Part shown: positions 9,130-17,793 of the stretch, piece by piece | Numbering within the stretch: the first letter of the stretch is position 1 | Layout: every line of letters begins with the position of its first letter | DNA from: Pseudonocardia xinjiangensis | GTDB lineage: Bacteria > Actinomycetota > Actinomycetes > Mycobacteriales > Pseudonocardiaceae | Direction of reading: 5' to 3' | Assembly (NCBI RefSeq): GCF_012911925.1 | Contig: NZ_JAAXKY010000002.1 | Span: 62,001-126,000 of the forward strand | DNA: 64,000 nt | Notes under the pieces: model-generated | What the model was told of the DNA's origin: nothing | The model's database searches: none | What the model saw: the letters and a program-made list of their open reading frames with translations, nothing else | Position numbers and translations under genes: made by a program

Positions 9130-10302
9130 ATGACCCGGATTCGCCCCTACCGCGTGGAAGTGCCCGACCAGGAGCTCGCGGACCTGCGGAACCGACTCAC
9201 CGGAACACGCTGGGCGCCCGAACCGGCGGGCGGTGACAAGGGGTACGGCGTACCGGTCGCCGCTGTTCGTGAGCTCGCCACGTACTGGCTCGAAAGCTAC
9301 GACTGGCGCGGCTGGGAGGCGAGGATCAACGCCCACGACCAGTTCACGACCACGATCGACGGAACGAACGTCCACTTCGTTCACGTCCGTTCGCCGGAAC
9401 CGGACGCAGTGCCGCTGATCCTGACCCACGGTTGGCCCGGCACGCTGGTGGAGTACCTCGACGTGATCGGCCCGCTCACCGACCCACGAGCGCACGGGCT
9501 CGACCCGACAGTCGCGTTCGACGTGGTGATCCCGTCACTGCCGGGGTTCGCGTTCTCCGGGCCCACACCCGACACCGGCTGGGGCCCACGCCGGATCGCG
9601 CGAGCATGGGCAGTGCTGATGGAACGGCTGGGTTACCAGCAGTTCGGCGCAGCGGGGAACGACTGGGGTTCCTACATCAGCGCCGAGCTGGCCCACATCG
9701 CACCAGCGACGATGATCGGCGCGCACGTCACACAGGTCTGGGTGCCACCACCCGCCGACGATCCCGACTGGGCGAGCACGTTGTCCGGCCGCGACGCACG
9801 GACGCTGGCCGACTTCCGCGACCTCTTCGACAACCACGCCTCCTACGGCGCTGTCCACGGCCAACAGCCCCAGACGATCGCCCATGCCCTGTCCGACTCA
9901 CCGGTCGGGTTGCTCGGCTGGAACGCGCAGGTCATGGGTGGTCTGAACACCGACATCCTGCTCACGCACGTCGCCATCCACTGGTTGACCGGCACCGCGG
10001 GATCTGCCATCCGCATCTACGCCGAGCATTCGCGTGAACCGGCCCGGACCTCACCCTCGACGGTGCCGCTGGCCGTCGCGCAGTTCGCCGGTGACCTCGG
10101 CTCGATCCGCTACCTCGCCGAACGCGCACACTCACGGATCGTGTCCTGGAACGAGTACGACCGCGGCGGCCACTACGCCACCCACGACGCGCCCGACCTG
10201 TGGCTGAACGACCTCCGAACCTTCTTCGCCACGCTGACCGCCCGTCCCGGTTCCGACCTGACAACCCCCGACTTCCGCACCCCTGGCAGGACGACGACAT
10301 GA
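9130..10302 (+). CDS. Epoxide hydrolase (EHN-domain, juvenile-hormone-type fold)
   Basis: Opens epoxides to diols. The protein from ATG 9130 has the EHN lid segment at its N-terminus (RPYRVEVPDQELADLRNRL). The alpha/beta core follows, with oxyanion motif HGWPGTLVEYL, nucleophile Asp in AAGNDWGSYIS and catalytic His in GGHYATHDAP. About 390 residues, normal for the family. It is in frame with the upstream membrane protein, and a 26-codon ORF from ATG 9053 overlaps the start by ATGA. The stop overlaps the next hydrolase gene by 4 bp, so the two hydrolases are co-translated. The physiological epoxide is unknown. Confidence 0.85.
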   Translation: MTRIRPYRVEVPDQELADLRNRLTGTRWAPEPAGGDKGYGVPVAAVRELATYWLESYDWRGWEARINAHDQFTTTIDGTNVHFVHVRSPEPDAVPLILTHGWPGTLVEYLDVIGPLTDPRAHGLDPTVAFDVVIPSLPGFAFSGPTPDTGWGPRRIARAWAVLMERLGYQQFGAAGNDWGSYISAELAHIAPATMIGAHVTQVWVPPPADDPDWASTLSGRDARTLADFRDLFDNHASYGAVHGQQPQTIAHALSDSPVGLLGWNAQVMGGLNTDILLTHVAIHWLTGTAGSAIRIYAEHSREPARTSPSTVPLAVAQFAGDLGSIRYLAERAHSRIVSWNEYDRGGHYATHDAPDLWLNDLRTFFATLTARPGSDLTTPDFRTPGRTTT

Positions 10303-10835
10303 CCGGCAAGGCCATCATCTTCCACGGCACCGACGCACATCCGGACGTGGTGTGGCTTCCTTGGCTCCGTGAGCAGCTGACCAAGCGCGGATATGCCGTG
10401 GAAGCGCCGCACTACCCCGCCCTCAACGTCGAACCGATCAGCAGGTTCCTGCCGAAGGTGCTGGCCAACCACACGTTCGACGAGAACACCGTGCTGATCG
10501 GCCACTCCGGCGGAGCCGCCCTGCTGCTCGCGATCCTCCAGCACATCGACACCACGGTCAGACAAGCCATCCTCGTCGCCGGTTACTCCACCAAGCCGAA
10601 CACCAATGACGAGCCCGTCCTTCAGGACGACTACGACTGGGCGGCGATCAGGGGGCACGTCCGCGACATCTACTTCATCAACTCCCGCAACGACCCCAGC
10701 GGCTGCGACGACCGACAAGGTCGCGCAATGTTCGAACGAGCAGGGGGCACCCAGATCATCCGCGACGACGGCCACTTCGGCGACGAGAACCAGGCCTACC
10801 CAACATTTCCCCTGATCGACCGACTCATCGACTGA
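10299..10835 (+). CDS. RBBP9/YdeN-type serine hydrolase
   Basis: 178 residues, a small alpha/beta hydrolase. It starts KAIIFHGTDAHPD, has the nucleophile elbow GHSGGAALL near residue 70, an acidic residue in FINSRNDPSG and the His in DGHFGDENQAYP. This order (Ser-Asp-His) matches the RBBP9/YdeN family of small esterases. It overlaps the epoxide hydrolase by ATGA and is followed by the enolase-superfamily gene after 21 bp. Substrate unknown. Confidence 0.85.
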   Translation: MTGKAIIFHGTDAHPDVVWLPWLREQLTKRGYAVEAPHYPALNVEPISRFLPKVLANHTFDENTVLIGHSGGAALLLAILQHIDTTVRQAILVAGYSTKPNTNDEPVLQDDYDWAAIRGHVRDIYFINSRNDPSGCDDRQGRAMFERAGGTQIIRDDGHFGDENQAYPTFPLIDRLID

Positions 10836-10856
10836 GATTCCCGAGTGAGGAGTGGG

Positions 10857-12014
10857 ATGAAGATCACCGACGTGGTTCCGTGGCTGGTCGGGTCCGATGG
10901 CACGGGATGGGGCGAGTACCTGTTCGTGGAGGTGCGCACGGACGAGGGGATCAGCGGCTGGGGCGAGATCACCACGACCACGCCCACGGCCAACCGCGGC
11001 ATCGCGGCGATGGTCAGGCAGGTGAAGGACCTGCTCGCGGGCGACGACCCGGCGCGTATCGAGGACACCTGGCACAAGATCTTCCGGGCCTTCACCTACA
11101 TGGGCAGCCGCGGAGCGGGCACGAACGTCACGAGCGCGATCGACATCGCCCTGTGGGACATCCGCGGCAAGGTCCTCGGCCTGCCGGTCTTCGACCTGCT
11201 CGGCGGCCGGGTCCGGGACCACCTGCTGATCTACACGCACCCGAACCAGCGCCGGTTCGGCACCCGCGAGGGGGTGGTCGAGGAGATCCGCGCGATCGTC
11301 GACTCCGGCCACACCGGCATCAAGTTCGACCCGTTCCCGCACCAACCCGGGGTGGCGCTGGCCGACGACCGCTACCTCGGGGGCGGGATGAGCCGCGCCG
11401 AGGAGCGGCAGGCCATGGAGCTGACCGCGCTCATCCGGGAGACGGCCGGCCCCGACGTCGAACTCCTCATCGACGCGCACGGCCGGTTCGACGTGCCCAC
11501 CGCGATCCGGCTGGGCCAGGCACTGGACGACGTCGGCGACATCCACTGGTACGAGGAGCCGGTGCCGCCGGAGAGCTACCACGCCCTCCAGCAGGTGCGC
11601 GAGCGCGTGCGCGTGCCGATCTCGGTCGGCGAACGCCTGCACACCCGGTGGGACTTCGTCCCGGTCCTGGAGAAGAGGCTTGCCGACTTCGTCATGCCCG
11701 ACGTGACCTGGACCGGCGGAATCTCCGAGCTGAAGAAGATCGCCACCATGGCCGAGGCCTACTACGTGCCGGTCTCACCGCACGACGCGGCGGGCCCGGT
11801 CAACCTCGTGGCAGGCGGGCACGTGATGGCGACGGTGCCGAACTTCTACCGGATCGAGTCGAGCAGGCACGACCTGAGCAGCTACAACCAGTTCCTGACC
11901 ACGCCCCTGGACAACAGCGGCGGTCTGCTCAGGCTCCCCCCGGGACCAGGGCTGGGGGTCGACTTCGACACCGACCACATGCGCGCGAACGCACGGGACG
12001 GGTTCCACGGCTGA
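10857..12014 (+). CDS. Enolase-superfamily sugar-acid dehydratase (mandelate racemase/muconate lactonizing family)
   Basis: 385 residues, start ATG 10857 behind GAGGAG. It has the capping domain (DEGISGWGEI), then the barrel with GIKFDPF, metal ligands Asp in LIDAHGRFD, Glu in WYEEPVPPE and Glu in SVGERLH, and the general base His in VSPHDAAGP. This set fits galactonate/mannonate/gluconate dehydratase-like members that remove water from an aldonate or uronate. The sugar ABC transporter on the opposite strand begins 21 bp beyond its stop, so the pair is convergent; a shared sugar-acid substrate is plausible but not shown. Confidence 0.88.
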   Translation: MKITDVVPWLVGSDGTGWGEYLFVEVRTDEGISGWGEITTTTPTANRGIAAMVRQVKDLLAGDDPARIEDTWHKIFRAFTYMGSRGAGTNVTSAIDIALWDIRGKVLGLPVFDLLGGRVRDHLLIYTHPNQRRFGTREGVVEEIRAIVDSGHTGIKFDPFPHQPGVALADDRYLGGGMSRAEERQAMELTALIRETAGPDVELLIDAHGRFDVPTAIRLGQALDDVGDIHWYEEPVPPESYHALQQVRERVRVPISVGERLHTRWDFVPVLEKRLADFVMPDVTWTGGISELKKIATMAEAYYVPVSPHDAAGPVNLVAGGHVMATVPNFYRIESSRHDLSSYNQFLTTPLDNSGGLLRLPPGPGLGVDFDTDHMRANARDGFHG

Positions 12015-12035
12015 CCCGGGAGTGCCGGTTGTCCG

Positions 12036-12947
12036 TCACTTGGAGAAGCCGGCGGTCATCCCGGCCTGCAGGTGCCGCCGCCCGAGCACGTACAGCGCGA
12101 GGATCGGCAGTGTCGCGAGCACGACGGACGCCAGCACCGCGGGGACGTTGATCCCGTACTCGCCCTGGAACGCCCAGAGCGCGAGCGGGAGCACCCGCAG
12201 CTCTGAGCTCTGGGTGAGTACGAGCGGCAGCAGGAACGCGTTCCACACCTGCAGGCCCTGGTAGATCGACACCGTGATGAGCGCCGGTCGGGTCAGCGGG
12301 AACGCCAGCCGCCACATCGAGGCCCACTCGCTGGCCCCGTCCATCCGCATCGACTCGAACAGCTCGTTCGGCACGTCGCGGATGAAGTTGGCCAGGATCA
12401 GCACCGTCAGCGGGATGGCGAACGCGATCGAGGGCAGGATCAGCGCGAGGTGGCTGTCGTAGAGGCTCAGCCGGATGATGATCAGGTAGACCGGGATGAT
12501 CACGGCCTGCAGCGGGAAGGCCAGCCCCATCAGGAAGACGGTGTTGGTGAACCGCAGGAACCGGCCGCGGCCGCCGCGGACGATCGCGAACGCCGCCATG
12601 AACGAGACCAGCACCGCGGGCACCGTCGCGCCGACGGTCACGATCACGGAGTTCGCGAAGTACCTCATGAAGTCGGCCTCGAGCACCGCCTGGTAGTTCT
12701 CCAGGGTCGGCTCGGCGGGCAGCATCGGGTTGCTCGTGTAGTAGGCCGACTGCGGTTTGAAGCTCGTGATGACGACCCAGTAGATCGGGATGATGATGAT
12801 CGCGAGCAGCAGGAAGCTCCCGACGCCCGCGAGGTAGTTGGGCCGCTCCGCGGTCACGGAGCGCCGTTGCGGCGGCTGCGCCTTCCCCGGAGCGGGGACG
12901 GACGCCGCCGGGCGTGTGTCGGCGGTGGCGCTGGTCGGTGCGGCCAC
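12036..12947 (-). CDS. Sugar ABC transporter permease (MalG family)
   Basis: 303 residues, GTG start at 12947. After a proline-rich cytoplasmic N-terminus it has six helices. The EAA loop reads ESMRMDGASEWASMWRLAFPLTRPAL, where a nucleotide-binding subunit docks. It starts one base after the MalF-type permease stop, so the three transport genes form one operon. No ATPase is encoded nearby. Many actinobacterial sugar importers of this class borrow a shared MsiK-type ATPase, and this one probably does too. Confidence 0.92.
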   Translation of the reverse strand: MAAPTSATADTRPAASVPAPGKAQPPQRRSVTAERPNYLAGVGSFLLLAIIIIPIYWVVITSFKPQSAYYTSNPMLPAEPTLENYQAVLEADFMRYFANSVIVTVGATVPAVLVSFMAAFAIVRGGRGRFLRFTNTVFLMGLAFPLQAVIIPVYLIIIRLSLYDSHLALILPSIAFAIPLTVLILANFIRDVPNELFESMRMDGASEWASMWRLAFPLTRPALITVSIYQGLQVWNAFLLPLVLTQSSELRVLPLALWAFQGEYGINVPAVLASVVLATLPILALYVLGRRHLQAGMTAGFSK

Positions 12948-12948
12948 G

Positions 12949-13842
12949 TCAGGCCCCTTCCATCCGGCTCTCGTTCGCGTCCTTGCCGCCCAGGCGCTGG
13001 ATGCCCATTGCGAGCAGCACCGCGACCACGACGATGATCAGCGCGATCACGCTCGCCGGGCCCATCATGTTGCCGCGGAACCCCCGCAGGTACATGTCGA
13101 GCGCCAGCACCCGGGTGGCGTCGCTCGGGCCGCCCAGGGTGAGCACGAAGATCAGGTCGAACAGCGTCATCGACCCCGCCACGATCAGTGTCGAAGACGT
13201 GATCAACGTGTACTTCAGCTGCGGCAGCGTGATCGAGAAGAACTGCCGCACCCGCCCGGCGCCGTCGATCCGGGCCGCCTCGTAGAGCGACGCCGGGATC
13301 TGGCGCACCGCGCCCTGGTAGATCAGCGAGTGGAACGGGATGAACTGCCAGGAGATCACGAAGACCACGGTGGCGATCGCCAGCACGGGGTCGCCCAGCC
13401 AGTTCTGCACCAGCAGCGGGACCCCGAGCGAGGCACCGAGACCGAAGTTGGGGTCCAGCAGCGCCTTGTAGGTGATCGCGATCGCCGCCGAGCTCAGCAG
13501 CAGAGGGGTGAAGTACAGCACCGCGAGCACCGCGCGGTAGCGCTGCCCGCCCGCGAGGAACACGCCCACGAGGATGCTCATCGGGGTCTGCACCAGCCAG
13601 GACAGGGCCATGATCAGGAACGTGACGCCGAGCGCGTGCACCAGGGCGGGGTCGGCGAGCACCGACACCCAGTTGTCGAACCCGGCGGGCGTGATCTCGC
13701 CGATGCCGTTCCAGCTGGTGAAGCTCAGTACGAGAACGCCGATGAGCGGGATGATCCCGAACGCCGTGAAGAACAGCAGCGCCGGCAGCACCAGCCAGGT
13801 GAGCGACCCGTGCTGCCGGGCACCGATCGAACCGCTGGTCAC
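12949..13842 (-). CDS. Sugar ABC transporter permease (MalF family)
   Basis: About 297 residues from GTG 13842, which overlaps the binding-protein stop by 4 bp (GTGA). The open frame reaches to 14862, but the extra part is antisense-like and overlaps the binding protein. It has six membrane helices and the EAA loop EAARIDGAGRVRQFFSITLPQLK. Pairs with the following MalG-type protein to form the membrane channel. Confidence 0.92.
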   Translation of the reverse strand: MTSGSIGARQHGSLTWLVLPALLFFTAFGIIPLIGVLVLSFTSWNGIGEITPAGFDNWVSVLADPALVHALGVTFLIMALSWLVQTPMSILVGVFLAGGQRYRAVLAVLYFTPLLLSSAAIAITYKALLDPNFGLGASLGVPLLVQNWLGDPVLAIATVVFVISWQFIPFHSLIYQGAVRQIPASLYEAARIDGAGRVRQFFSITLPQLKYTLITSSTLIVAGSMTLFDLIFVLTLGGPSDATRVLALDMYLRGFRGNMMGPASVIALIIVVVAVLLAMGIQRLGGKDANESRMEGA

Positions 13843-15161
13843 GAGGAGGGGACCGCGTTCATGTTGGTGGCGAACTGCTCCGGGCTGATCGACAGCGAGA
13901 ACAGCTGCTCGATGTTGTTGAGCATCACGTCGGCGGGACCGGGCAGCAGCGCCTGGTCCCAGGAGTGCACCCACGACTGCGCCTGGGTGGCCGAGTCGTA
14001 GACGAACTTCTGGAACTGCGCGTCGGGTCCGGAGAACCTGCTGTCGACGCCGTTGACGATCGGCACGGCGCCGCTGGCGACCCACCCGTCGATGTCGGCG
14101 TCGGTGAGCAGACCGTTGGCGAAGTAGTCCCGGGCGATGGCTTTCTGCTCCTCGGAGGCCTGGGAGGACAGCGACAGGAACGAGGCCGGGTTGCCGACGC
14201 CGGTGGTCGGGTCGCCGGCGCCGCCCTCGATCGCCGGGAACTGGGTCCAGCCGAGCTTGCCGCTCGAGACGAAGTCGCCGCCCTCGTCCTTCATCGAGCC
14301 GTAGGTCCAGGCGCCGTGCAGCATCATCGCGGCCCGGCCCTGGTGCAGCAGCGCCTGGTCGGCGTTGGCGTCGGCGGCGATCGACTGGAATCCGTTGACG
14401 AAACCGCCGGCCCGCACGAGGTCCTGCACCTTCGTCAGGCCGGCGATCGCGGCCGGGTGCGACCAGGCGTTCGGCTCGCCCGCCGCGATGGCGTCGAAGA
14501 CCTCGGCGCCGCCCTGGCGGTCGAACAGGAACTCCAGCCACATCATGTTGGTCCAGCGGGACTGCCCAGCGAGCGAGAACGGCGCGACACCGGCGTTGTT
14601 GAACACCGGCACGAGCGCCATGAGCTCGCCCCACGTGGTGGGCGGCTGTGCGCCGACCCGCTCGAACAGCTCCTTGTTGTAGTACATGACGATCGGCGAC
14701 ACCTGCTCGCACGGCACCGCGTAGATCCGCCCGTCGACCGTCGCCGCGTCGAACGAGGTCTCGAAGCGCTTCGACTTGACCTCGGGGTTCTGGGCGAACC
14801 AGTCGGTGAGGTCGTCCACCTGGCCGTTGCGCACGTAGTCGCGCAGGCCACCGCCGCCCCACGTCCAGATGACCGTGGGCGCCTGGTTCGCGCCGACGGC
14901 CGTGCGGATCCGGGTCTTGTACGCGTCGTTCTCGAAGAACGTGGCCGCGAGCTGACCGTCGGGGTGCGCGGCGTTGAAGGCGTCGACAGAGGCCTTGCGA
15001 AGGCCTTCCTGAGGCTGGCCGGTGAGGTACCAGATACTGGCCTCACCAGCGGCAGCCTGGCCCGGGCCGGTGGTTCCGCACGAGGCCAGCGCGCTCGCAC
15101 CGAGCGGTGCGGCCATCGCCAGAGCCAGGAACGAACGTCGGGAAACCCGCTTCTGATCCAC
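13839..15161 (-). CDS. Sugar-binding lipoprotein of ABC transporter
   Basis: About 440 residues. I choose GTG 15161, six bases after GGAGA. The product then starts with a twin-arginine signal (VSRRSFLALAMAAPLG) ending in a lipobox (ALASCG), so it is exported and lipid-anchored. The mature part is a type-1 extracellular solute-binding protein (WYLTGQPQEGLRKASVDAFN near the start; YNKELFERVGAQPPTTWGEL typical of MalE/UgpB-like proteins). First gene of the importer operon. A GAAACTTTC palindrome lies 65 bp upstream of the start. Confidence 0.92.
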   Translation of the reverse strand: MDQKRVSRRSFLALAMAAPLGASALASCGTTGPGQAAAGEASIWYLTGQPQEGLRKASVDAFNAAHPDGQLAATFFENDAYKTRIRTAVGANQAPTVIWTWGGGGLRDYVRNGQVDDLTDWFAQNPEVKSKRFETSFDAATVDGRIYAVPCEQVSPIVMYYNKELFERVGAQPPTTWGELMALVPVFNNAGVAPFSLAGQSRWTNMMWLEFLFDRQGGAEVFDAIAAGEPNAWSHPAAIAGLTKVQDLVRAGGFVNGFQSIAADANADQALLHQGRAAMMLHGAWTYGSMKDEGGDFVSSGKLGWTQFPAIEGGAGDPTTGVGNPASFLSLSSQASEEQKAIARDYFANGLLTDADIDGWVASGAVPIVNGVDSRFSGPDAQFQKFVYDSATQAQSWVHSWDQALLPGPADVMLNNIEQLFSLSISPEQFATNMNAVPSS

Positions 15162-15227
15162 GTCGATCTCCGTTGCTGCGGGTCGCCTCGTTCCGGCCTC
15201 TCGGGAGGGGCCGTCGGACGACAGTGT

Positions 15228-15240
15228 CGGAAACTTTCGA
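15228..15240. promoter_or_regulatory. LacI-type operator upstream of the sugar importer
   Basis: The core GAAACTTTC is a perfect odd palindrome within CGGAAACTTTCGA, close to the CGAAA-N-TTTCG sites bound by LacI-family sugar repressors in actinobacteria. Its place upstream of the binding-protein gene fits. No LacI gene is present in the window. Confidence 0.5.
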
Positions 15241-16229
15241 AACATCAATGCGCGGACCGGACCCTAGTGAGAGCGCGATCACAGCGTCAAGAGCCGACCT
15301 TCCGGACAGATTTTCCTCGAAATTCTCGATGACCGTCGCCGGGGCCGAGCCCTGCGGGCAGCCTGGGCAGGACCCGCAAGGGCTCAGGCAGCTCGTCCGC
15401 GGTGGGCAGCGTGGGTGATCGACGATGACCGCCACGGCGGCCCGGCGACTGGCCAGTCCTGCGTCCACTCCGGGCGCGGGCGGCGGCGGGCGACCGAGCG
15501 CTCGTCGGCACCGGGGATTTGCCTCACATGATCGCTGCGGTCGTCACTCCAACGGTTCGCCATGCTCGGCATTACCGCCGCACCCGGCGTGGGAGGCACG
15601 GACTGCGCCGCGACCCGGATACGTCCGCAGCCACGGGGAGATGTCACGTCAACCCGATCAGGAGGGTCTGGGTGGGGGAGATCGAGTCGGTTTTGTCAGT
15701 GTCCGGTATGGGTGGAGCAAATGTGGAGCGCGGCATTGTGCCGACCTGGCCCGCGCGACGCCGAGATGCGTTGTACTGCGCAACGTCAAGCCGCGAATTC
15801 TCTGTTTTCGCAGGGCAGCGCGACGTGTTGACCGTACGGGGGTAAGAGGGCCGTGTACGTACCTCTAGTGCGCTGATGTGCTCTGACCTGCGCTTACTCC
15901 GTTGTGTCCGATCTTCGAGCTAACGATCCCAGGAAAGCGCAGGGCCGACGGGCCCGAGCCGACGGGCGGTGGTGCGATCGTGGAGGTTTGCGCCGTTGGG
16001 ACTGCTCTCGGTTCGACAGGCAGGCTCATCTGCTGAGCGGTCCGCGGCGCTGTCGAACGATTGCCGATAGCGCCGTGGCGCAATCCACGGCATCGATCCG
16101 GGACACTGCGTTGAATCACCCTCGGCTGCACGGAAGACAGCAGTGAGGTCGCCGGCCGGGCTGCGGGGGACCTCATACATGCCGTCGAGGAACTGCCCGC
16201 GAGCGCTCATCCGCTGAGCGGTCGTTGCG
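15241..16229. other. Long intergenic region without a convincing gene
   Basis: About 990 bases between the importer and a TetR gene. Short ORFs exist on both strands (for example 15519-15845 + and 15920-16210 -), but none shows a recognisable motif, good ribosome site and sustained codon bias together. The segment 15660-15900 is less GC-rich than its surroundings. It probably holds promoters and gene debris. I see no tRNA or repeat here. Confidence 0.5.
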
Positions 16230-16820
16230 TCACGGGCGGGGCAGCGCAGTGAAGTCCACCGCGCCCAGGCTGGCGGCGAGGTCGGCGGCTGCCTCCCGGA
16301 TGCGGGTGGGCAGGGCGAGGTCGTCCGGCTGGTCGGTCCAGCGCTCGAACGCGGTGCGGAATATGGCGACGCCGACTTCCGCGAGGAGCGTCGCCTCTGA
16401 CTCGGCGGTGCCTCGTTCCCGCAGCGCGTCCGCTACTGCGTCGGTCGCGGCGGCAAGCTTGGTCCGCCCCCTTTCCTGCAGCTCCGGGCTGGCCCGTACG
16501 ACCGCGCGCCGTTGCGCGGCGAGCGGGGCCTGGTCGGCCAGCGCGCCGGCGACGTCGACGAGAGCGGTCAGGACGGCCTCGCAGGGCGAGAGGGTGCCGT
16601 CGGCGCGCCGGACGGAGTCGGCGAGGGCGACCGGAAGTTGTTCGGATCCGGCAAACAGCACGTCCCGCTTGTCCGCGAAGTAGCGGGAGAACGAGCGCCG
16701 GGTCAACCCGGCCCGCTCGGTGATCTCCGCGACGGTGACGTTCTCGTACCCACGCTCGAGGAACAACTCCACCGCTGCCGCGCGGAGCCGGTCCTCGGCA
16801 TTCGGGTTCCAGCGCGGCAT
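16230..16820 (-). CDS. TetR-family transcriptional regulator
   Basis: 196 residues from ATG 16820. DNA-binding domain: RLRAAAVELFLERGYENVTVAEITERAGLTRRSFSRYFADKRDVLF. The C-terminal half resembles the MftR-like class with hydrophobic helices. It is divergent from an SDR gene; the 96-bp gap holds an inverted pair of CAGTGATGACTCA motifs, so it most likely represses both itself and the SDR gene until an unknown ligand binds. Confidence 0.9.
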   Translation of the reverse strand: MPRWNPNAEDRLRAAAVELFLERGYENVTVAEITERAGLTRRSFSRYFADKRDVLFAGSEQLPVALADSVRRADGTLSPCEAVLTALVDVAGALADQAPLAAQRRAVVRASPELQERGRTKLAAATDAVADALRERGTAESEATLLAEVGVAIFRTAFERWTDQPDDLALPTRIREAAADLAASLGAVDFTALPRP

Positions 16821-16834
16821 GTCTGCCAACATAC

Positions 16835-16894
16835 CAGTGATGACTCAGTGCGTCATCGCTGGTGCTACGCTGACGGCTCAGTGAGTCATCACTG
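16835..16894. promoter_or_regulatory. Inverted operator pair between TetR and SDR genes
   Basis: CAGTGATGACTCA at 16835-16847 recurs in inverted form as TGAGTCATCACTG at 16882-16894. Within the left copy, GATGAC and GTCATC also form a local palindrome (16840-16857). The repeats lie across the divergent promoter region, as expected for the neighbouring TetR protein. Confidence 0.7.
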
Positions 16895-16916
16895 TCCGAG
16901 GCGGAGGAGCGGCACC

Positions 16917-17642
16917 ATGGCCCTTTCAGGCCAGCGCATCGTCATCATCGGCGGCAGTTCAGGGATGGGGCTGGCTTCGGCGCGCGCCGCCTCGGCGGCG
17001 GGGGCGGCAGTCACGATCGCGTCGAGCGACCAAGGGCGTCTGGAGGCCGCGCTCGCGGGGTTGCCGGGCAGCTGTGAGGGGGTGGTCGTCAACACCCGCA
17101 ACGAGGCTGACGTCGCCGCCCTGTTCGCCGGCGTCGGGGAGCTCGACCACATGGTTTACACAGCCGGTGACACAGCGCGCCCGCAGCCGCTGGGGGACCT
17201 GCCGCTCGACGCCGCCCGGGAGCTGTTCGAGGTCCGCTTCTGGGGGGCGGTCACCGCGGTCAAACACGCGGCACGGCGGGTCCGGCCGGGAGGATCGATC
17301 GTGCTGACGTCCGGGACGGTCGCTGTTCGCCCCGCGCCTGGAACCGCGCTCGCGGCCGGCAACGCCGCAGCCGTGGAGGGACTGACGCGAGGGCTGGCCG
17401 CCGAGCTCGCCCCAGTTCGCGTCAATGCGGTCCGGCCGGGAGCAATTCGGACGTCGCTGTGGGACCCGGTACCGGAGTCCCAGCGTGCCGCGCTGTTCGC
17501 GACTCTCGCCGATCGGACACTCACCAAGTCGATCGGTGAAGCGGACCAGATCGCCGCGGCGCACCTGTACCTGATGGAGAACGGCTTCGTCACCGGAACC
17601 GTGCTCACCGTTGACGGAGGCGCCGTCCTCGCCGGGAGTTAG
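16917..17642 (+). CDS. SDR-family oxidoreductase lacking the usual catalytic Tyr/Lys
   Basis: 241 residues from ATG 16917, behind GGAGGAG. The Rossmann motif is present (IIGGSSGMGLASA), as are the DHMVYTAG segment and C-terminal VDGGAVL. Where classical SDRs have Y-x-x-x-K, this protein reads GTALAAGNAAAVEGL, so both residues are missing; the Ser of the triad is in VLTSGTVA. It could use another mechanism, be a binding protein, or belong to a divergent SDR subgroup with such replacement. Divergent from the TetR gene at 16230-16820 and probably its target. Confidence 0.85.
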   Translation: MALSGQRIVIIGGSSGMGLASARAASAAGAAVTIASSDQGRLEAALAGLPGSCEGVVVNTRNEADVAALFAGVGELDHMVYTAGDTARPQPLGDLPLDAARELFEVRFWGAVTAVKHAARRVRPGGSIVLTSGTVAVRPAPGTALAAGNAAAVEGLTRGLAAELAPVRVNAVRPGAIRTSLWDPVPESQRAALFATLADRTLTKSIGEADQIAAAHLYLMENGFVTGTVLTVDGGAVLAGS

Positions 17643-17793
17643 CCCGCTCCCTGTCCGGCTCAGTCCGGATGACCAGACGTAGGCACGACCATCGGGGGCG
17701 GCCGTGAGCTCACGTCTTCGTCCTGCTGACTTGCCGACCGTCCGCGCCGTGGAGCCGCGTGCGGACGGCACCCTCACCACGAAGGAGCAGTAC

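Noticed and set aside
7402-9495. A 697-codon open frame on the minus strand opposite the membrane protein
   Set aside because: It is rich in Arg, Gly, His and Gln with no motif and lies antisense to a clearly coding frame; typical shadow in high-GC DNA.
12838-15332. Long plus-strand frames opposite the sugar ABC importer
   Set aside because: The minus strand encodes unmistakable permease and binding-protein motifs; the plus frames are low-complexity mirror images.
15519-16210. Small ORFs between the sugar importer and TetR gene
   Set aside because: No motif, weak codon bias and no good ribosome sites; treated as non-coding.
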